Source: Lacibacter sediminis (lineage in GTDB: Bacteria; Bacteroidota; Bacteroidia; Chitinophagales; Chitinophagaceae). Taken from it: a stretch of DNA of 64,000 nucleotides. The stretch's first letter is position 1, and every line of letters begins with the position of its first letter. The DNA lies in the NCBI RefSeq assembly GCF_014168535.1, contig NZ_CP060007.1:3968001-4032000 (forward strand), written 5' to 3'. The notes beneath the pieces were generated by a model. That model made no database searches. It had not been told where the DNA came from and saw only the letters and a list, made by a program, of their open reading frames with translations. Below, piece by piece: positions 60,960-64,000 of the stretch. Made by a program: the position numbers and the translations under genes.

Positions 60960-62786
60960 ATGGGCAAAACAAGCACCAACATTTTACTTGCGTGTACGAT
61001 CCTTATCTCGTGCTTGTTTTATTTTATACAGGGAAGAAAAAGTCTCGTTTTTTATGGCGATGCATTGGGCTATTATCTCTATTTGCCAACTGCATTTATT
61101 TACAACAACACCGGCCATCCTGAAACCTTACCAACTGACAATGGCATTGATCCCATAGTAACGAACTATGTAACGGATATGTATGCGCAATCAGGCAAAA
61201 GCGCAAAGGGATATTTCGTAAATCAATACACCTACGGCACCGCTTTTTTTGAATTACCTTTTTTTACTGTAGCACATGTAATTGCAAAGCTCACAAACGG
61301 GGAAGCAAATGGGTTTTCAAAAACATACAGCAACGCCATCCGGTTTTCAAGTATTGCTTATCTCTTACTGGGTTTATTTTTCCTGTTTCGATCGTTGCTG
61401 CTGTTTGTTGATCGAAATACAGCAATCATAACCACCTGCATCGTTCTTATCGGCACAAACCTTTTTTGGTTTTCCTTTTACCAAAGCGGGATGGCACACA
61501 ACCTGCTATTCTTTCTTTATGCATTGTTGCTATTCCTTACCATCAGAGTACATCAAAAACCTTCCCTGCTGTTATTTGTAGTAACAGGTTTAACAGCCGG
61601 TTTTATCAGCATCATTCGCCCTTCAGATATTCTCTGTTTGCTTATTCCTGTCATGTATGGCATCTATAACCGTGCATCGTTTACAGAGAAAGTACAATTC
61701 ATCAGGAAGAATGCTGTTTACATTGGCATTGCTGCTCTTTGCTTTTTACTTCCGATCATTCCACAAATGCTGTACTGGAAAAAATATGGCGGATCATTTT
61801 TTTATGACAGTTATGTGAATCAAAAATTTGATTTCTTACATCCACATATTTTTGAAGGCTTGTTTGGATTCAAGAACGGTTGGCTGGCTTACACGCCGAT
61901 TATGTTTTTTGCTTTTGTCGGACTTGTATTTGCCAAACGTTTCAGGAAAGTACAGTTGCTGTTTCTTACATTGTTGCCACTCTATATTTATATCATTTAC
62001 TCGTGGTGGTGTTATAATTATATTAATGGGTTTGGTTCAAGGCCAATGATTCACCTTTATCCTTTACTGGCAATCCCATTAGCAACACTCATAAATACTT
62101 CAACAAAGCAAATAGTAATGCAGGTTTCTCTTTGGGTGCTGTTGTTGTTTTGTTGCTTCGTCAATATCAAACAAAGTACGCAGCAGGCAAAAAGAGAAAT
62201 GTGGAGTGAGGAATCGAACGCAACGTTTAACCTGCAAACACTTTTTAAATCGAGACTCAGTTATAACGATCTCGTGGTCATGGATTGTGGCGACCGGCAG
62301 CCCCATGCTTCATCACTGCCTGCTCAAAAATCAATGGCTGAAATAAATCCCTACGACAGCATACAGCAAAAAGATTTCATTCGGATGAGTGAGCAGGAAG
62401 AGTTTGCACCTGTATCGCTGCAATATTTTACCGCTGCAAAAGATATCACTACATCATACATAAAAGCCAGCGGTACTTTCAACGCACCTGAACAGATATA
62501 CGATTGGTACCGCTATCAGTTGATGGTGTTAACCGTTACACGCAATGGCGAGGTCCTGCTTTGGAAAGCCGTAAAGATCAATAATAAAATCGGGCTTGCT
62601 GACAGCTCCTGTTTAAAGCATCCACGCATTGAACTCCGGCATACTGATCTTAATCAATGGGGACCTGTTCATTTCTTTGCACCACTTTCATTTAAACTGC
62701 AAACAGGTGACGAAGTAAAAGTGCTGGTATGGAACCTGGCACGCAAGCCATTACTGATCAAAAACCTGAAACTGGAACTTTTTTAG
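60960..62786 (+). CDS. GT-C-like polytopic glycosyltransferase-type protein
   Basis: 608 residues from ATG at 60960 (a TTG nine bases upstream is also in frame). N-terminal helix then a loop with FYGDALGYYLYLPTAFIY, where an acidic residue after the first helix recalls GT-C enzymes. About ten more transmembrane segments (residues 120-415) follow, and a soluble C-terminal beta-rich part of about 180 residues (PEQIYDWYRYQLMVLTVTRN). It would use a polyprenyl-phosphate sugar at the membrane if the assignment holds. No pathway partner nearby; function uncertain. Confidence 0.6.
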   Translation: MGKTSTNILLACTILISCLFYFIQGRKSLVFYGDALGYYLYLPTAFIYNNTGHPETLPTDNGIDPIVTNYVTDMYAQSGKSAKGYFVNQYTYGTAFFELPFFTVAHVIAKLTNGEANGFSKTYSNAIRFSSIAYLLLGLFFLFRSLLLFVDRNTAIITTCIVLIGTNLFWFSFYQSGMAHNLLFFLYALLLFLTIRVHQKPSLLLFVVTGLTAGFISIIRPSDILCLLIPVMYGIYNRASFTEKVQFIRKNAVYIGIAALCFLLPIIPQMLYWKKYGGSFFYDSYVNQKFDFLHPHIFEGLFGFKNGWLAYTPIMFFAFVGLVFAKRFRKVQLLFLTLLPLYIYIIYSWWCYNYINGFGSRPMIHLYPLLAIPLATLINTSTKQIVMQVSLWVLLLFCCFVNIKQSTQQAKREMWSEESNATFNLQTLFKSRLSYNDLVVMDCGDRQPHASSLPAQKSMAEINPYDSIQQKDFIRMSEQEEFAPVSLQYFTAAKDITTSYIKASGTFNAPEQIYDWYRYQLMVLTVTRNGEVLLWKAVKINNKIGLADSSCLKHPRIELRHTDLNQWGPVHFFAPLSFKLQTGDEVKVLVWNLARKPLLIKNLKLELF

Positions 62787-62836
62787 CAGATCTGCGTTAC
62801 ATATTTTGTGAGCTTCAAATGACAGCCAGGCGATAG

Positions 62837-62864
62837 TTTGCCCATTAAACAAAGCTTACATTTA
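62837..62864 (+). promoter_or_regulatory. weak promoter candidate for the UbiA gene
   Basis: TTTG at 62837-62840, a 16-base spacer, then TACATTTA (seven of eight matches to TAnnTTTG), 19 bases before the UbiA start. The spacer is one base shorter than the usual range. Confidence 0.22.
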
Positions 62865-62882
62865 CAATAAGCATCATCAACC

Positions 62883-63746
62883 ATGATCAGGAAAAGTACT
62901 ATACAGCTGTTACGATTTCATTTCTCCATTTTCTTAATGCCGGTATATTGGTTTGCATTAACTCAATTGGTAAACATCAACCGGACAAATGCGTTATTGA
63001 TCTTTATCATTCTTCATGTGCTTGTGTACCCATCCAGCAATGGTTATAACAGTTATATGGACAGGGACAACTCTCCTATTGGTGGCCTTGCAAACCCATT
63101 GCAGCCAACAAAGCAATTATATTATACAACAGTTGCTATGGATGTTTTAGCTGTTGCACTGTCATTCATTATCAGTTACTGGTTTGCAGTTGGAATACTT
63201 ATTTATATCATTGGGTCAAGGCTATACAGCTATCGTGGTGTAAGGCTGAAACAGTATCCAATTATTGGTTATCTCACAGTAATTACGCTGCAAGGTGGTT
63301 TGGTTTTCTGGATGGTTTATCATGGATCATCAGTGATGCTTAAAACAGGCATGCCTATTGCAGGTATGATTGCAGCAAGCTTGCTGATCGGCGGGTTTTA
63401 TCCGCTTACACAAATTTATCAGCATAAGCAGGATAAAGAAGATGGAGTGACAACCATCAGTTACCTGCTGGGCTATCGCAAAACCTTTGTATTCTGCGCC
63501 GTTGTTTACTCTGTTGCCATGATGTTTGTTGGTTATACCTTCTTTTCATCACTGATGATAAAAGAATTTTTCATCCTGGCCATCTTTTTCCTCCCCATTC
63601 TCGTTTATTTCTTATGGTGGGCAGTGAAAGTGTGGAAGGACGAAAGTTTTGCAGATTTTAAACATACGATGCAAATGAACGTTTTGGCAAGTATATGCAC
63701 CAACGCAGCATTTATAACGATCTTAATCATGAATCAATTTGAGTAA
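62883..63746 (+). CDS. UbiA family prenyltransferase
   Basis: 287 residues with about eight transmembrane helices. First metal-binding motif SNGYNSYMDRDNSPIGG (NxxxD pattern) in the loop after helix 2, and QHKQDKEDGVTT after helix 6, placed as in UbiA/MenA enzymes. These join a prenyl chain to an aromatic acceptor at the membrane. Its end overlaps the next gene, a type III polyketide synthase, by eight bases, suggesting that the acceptor is a polyketide phenol rather than a quinone precursor. Confidence 0.82.
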   Translation: MIRKSTIQLLRFHFSIFLMPVYWFALTQLVNINRTNALLIFIILHVLVYPSSNGYNSYMDRDNSPIGGLANPLQPTKQLYYTTVAMDVLAVALSFIISYWFAVGILIYIIGSRLYSYRGVRLKQYPIIGYLTVITLQGGLVFWMVYHGSSVMLKTGMPIAGMIAASLLIGGFYPLTQIYQHKQDKEDGVTTISYLLGYRKTFVFCAVVYSVAMMFVGYTFFSSLMIKEFFILAIFFLPILVYFLWWAVKVWKDESFADFKHTMQMNVLASICTNAAFITILIMNQFE

Positions 63747-64000
63747 ACTGGTTTCCATTGGCACAGCCGTTCCGGCATTTAAACATGCGCAGAAAGATAT
63801 CCTGCAGTTCATGCAGGAAGTGTATGCCTTAGATGCTGTTGAAAACAGGAAGCTGAAATTTCTGTACAGCCAAAGTGGAATTGATACACGTTACTCTGTT
63901 GTTCCCGATTACAGTCACAAATTACCTGAATGGAAGTTTTATCCGCACAGCGAAAATCTTGAACCATTTCCGGATTTAGAACATCGCATGCGTTGGTACA
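63739..64000 (+). CDS. type III polyketide synthase (chalcone/stilbene synthase-like), partial
   Basis: The first ~87 codons of a gene cut by the window end, starting at TTG 63739 and overlapping the UbiA stop by eight bases. The translation opens SKLVSIGTAVPAFKHAQKDI and continues FMQEVYALDA, KLKFLYSQSGIDTRYSVVPD, the pattern of the N-terminal thiolase fold of type III synthases. The catalytic Cys-His-Asn triad would lie outside the window. Product type (alkylresorcinol, pyrone) cannot be told. Confidence 0.75.
   Translation, partial: MSKLVSIGTAVPAFKHAQKDILQFMQEVYALDAVENRKLKFLYSQSGIDTRYSVVPDYSHKLPEWKFYPHSENLEPFPDLEHRMRWY

Noticed and set aside
1..64000. tRNA, rRNA, CRISPR, prophage or complete insertion sequence
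   Set aside because: No cloverleaf with a GTTCGA loop in a plausible context, no regularly spaced direct repeats with unique spacers, and no transposase, integrase or phage structural genes were seen on either strand.

Overview
The window reads as a chromosomal segment of an AT-leaning member of the Bacteroidota, most likely a Chitinophagaceae-type bacterium (family placement is inferred). Pointers are the division cluster with an MraY carrying a long extra loop, atpD-atpC separated from the other ATP synthase genes, a DUF4139/MuiA-like protein with a SusC-like segment, short lipoproteins, two outer-membrane beta-barrel candidates, and many degenerate 'word-like' repeats between genes. No tRNA, rRNA, CRISPR array, prophage or intact insertion sequence was seen.

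Region 1 (1-15183, minus strand) is a complete division and cell wall (dcw) cluster: mraZ, rsmH, ftsL-like, ftsI with a PASTA domain, murE, mraY, murD, ftsW, murG, murC, ftsQ, ftsA. ftsZ would be expected just beyond position 1. Many junctions overlap by 1-4 bases, so the cluster is probably largely cotranscribed. Four GTG repeats at an exact 10-base period upstream of mraZ look like a MraZ operator. Region 2 (15184-25224) is mixed housekeeping: DUF3052, a sensor kinase, YqgE, a VOC protein, the MuiA-like protein, atpD-atpC, a dienelactone hydrolase lipoprotein, a lipocalin-like lipoprotein and a ferredoxin-NADP reductase-like flavoprotein.

Region 3 (25437-36484, plus strand) is a complex I operon, nuoABCDHIJKLMN, that lacks nuoE, nuoF and nuoG: nuoD is followed after only 79 bases by nuoH. 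A full-length pyruvate:ferredoxin oxidoreductase lies convergent to it, and the FNR-like reductase lies just upstream. Together these suggest, without proving, that the complex takes electrons from ferredoxin or another donor rather than from NADH through the usual module.

Region 4 (40321-55811) holds a large PAS sensor kinase, a secreted alpha-L-fucosidase, a low-molecular-weight phosphatase-like protein, a glycerol operon (glpK, glpD, aquaglyceroporin), a beta-barrel protein, a GNAT-like protein, a pair of multi-pass membrane proteins and a second beta-barrel. Region 5 (55940-64000) has dnaX, a META-like lipoprotein, a pyruvate dehydrogenase-type E2, methionine aminopeptidase, a GT-C-like membrane protein, a UbiA prenyltransferase and, cut by the window end, a type III polyketide synthase.

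The observations most worth following up are the EFG-less complex I; an A9 slippage site in dnaX at which both alternative frames stop almost at once; the MraZ operator; dispersed repeats sitting exactly on stop or start codons; and the same kinds of repeats carried inside coding sequences as linkers (ftsQ tail, dnaX linker, the gene after nuoN).
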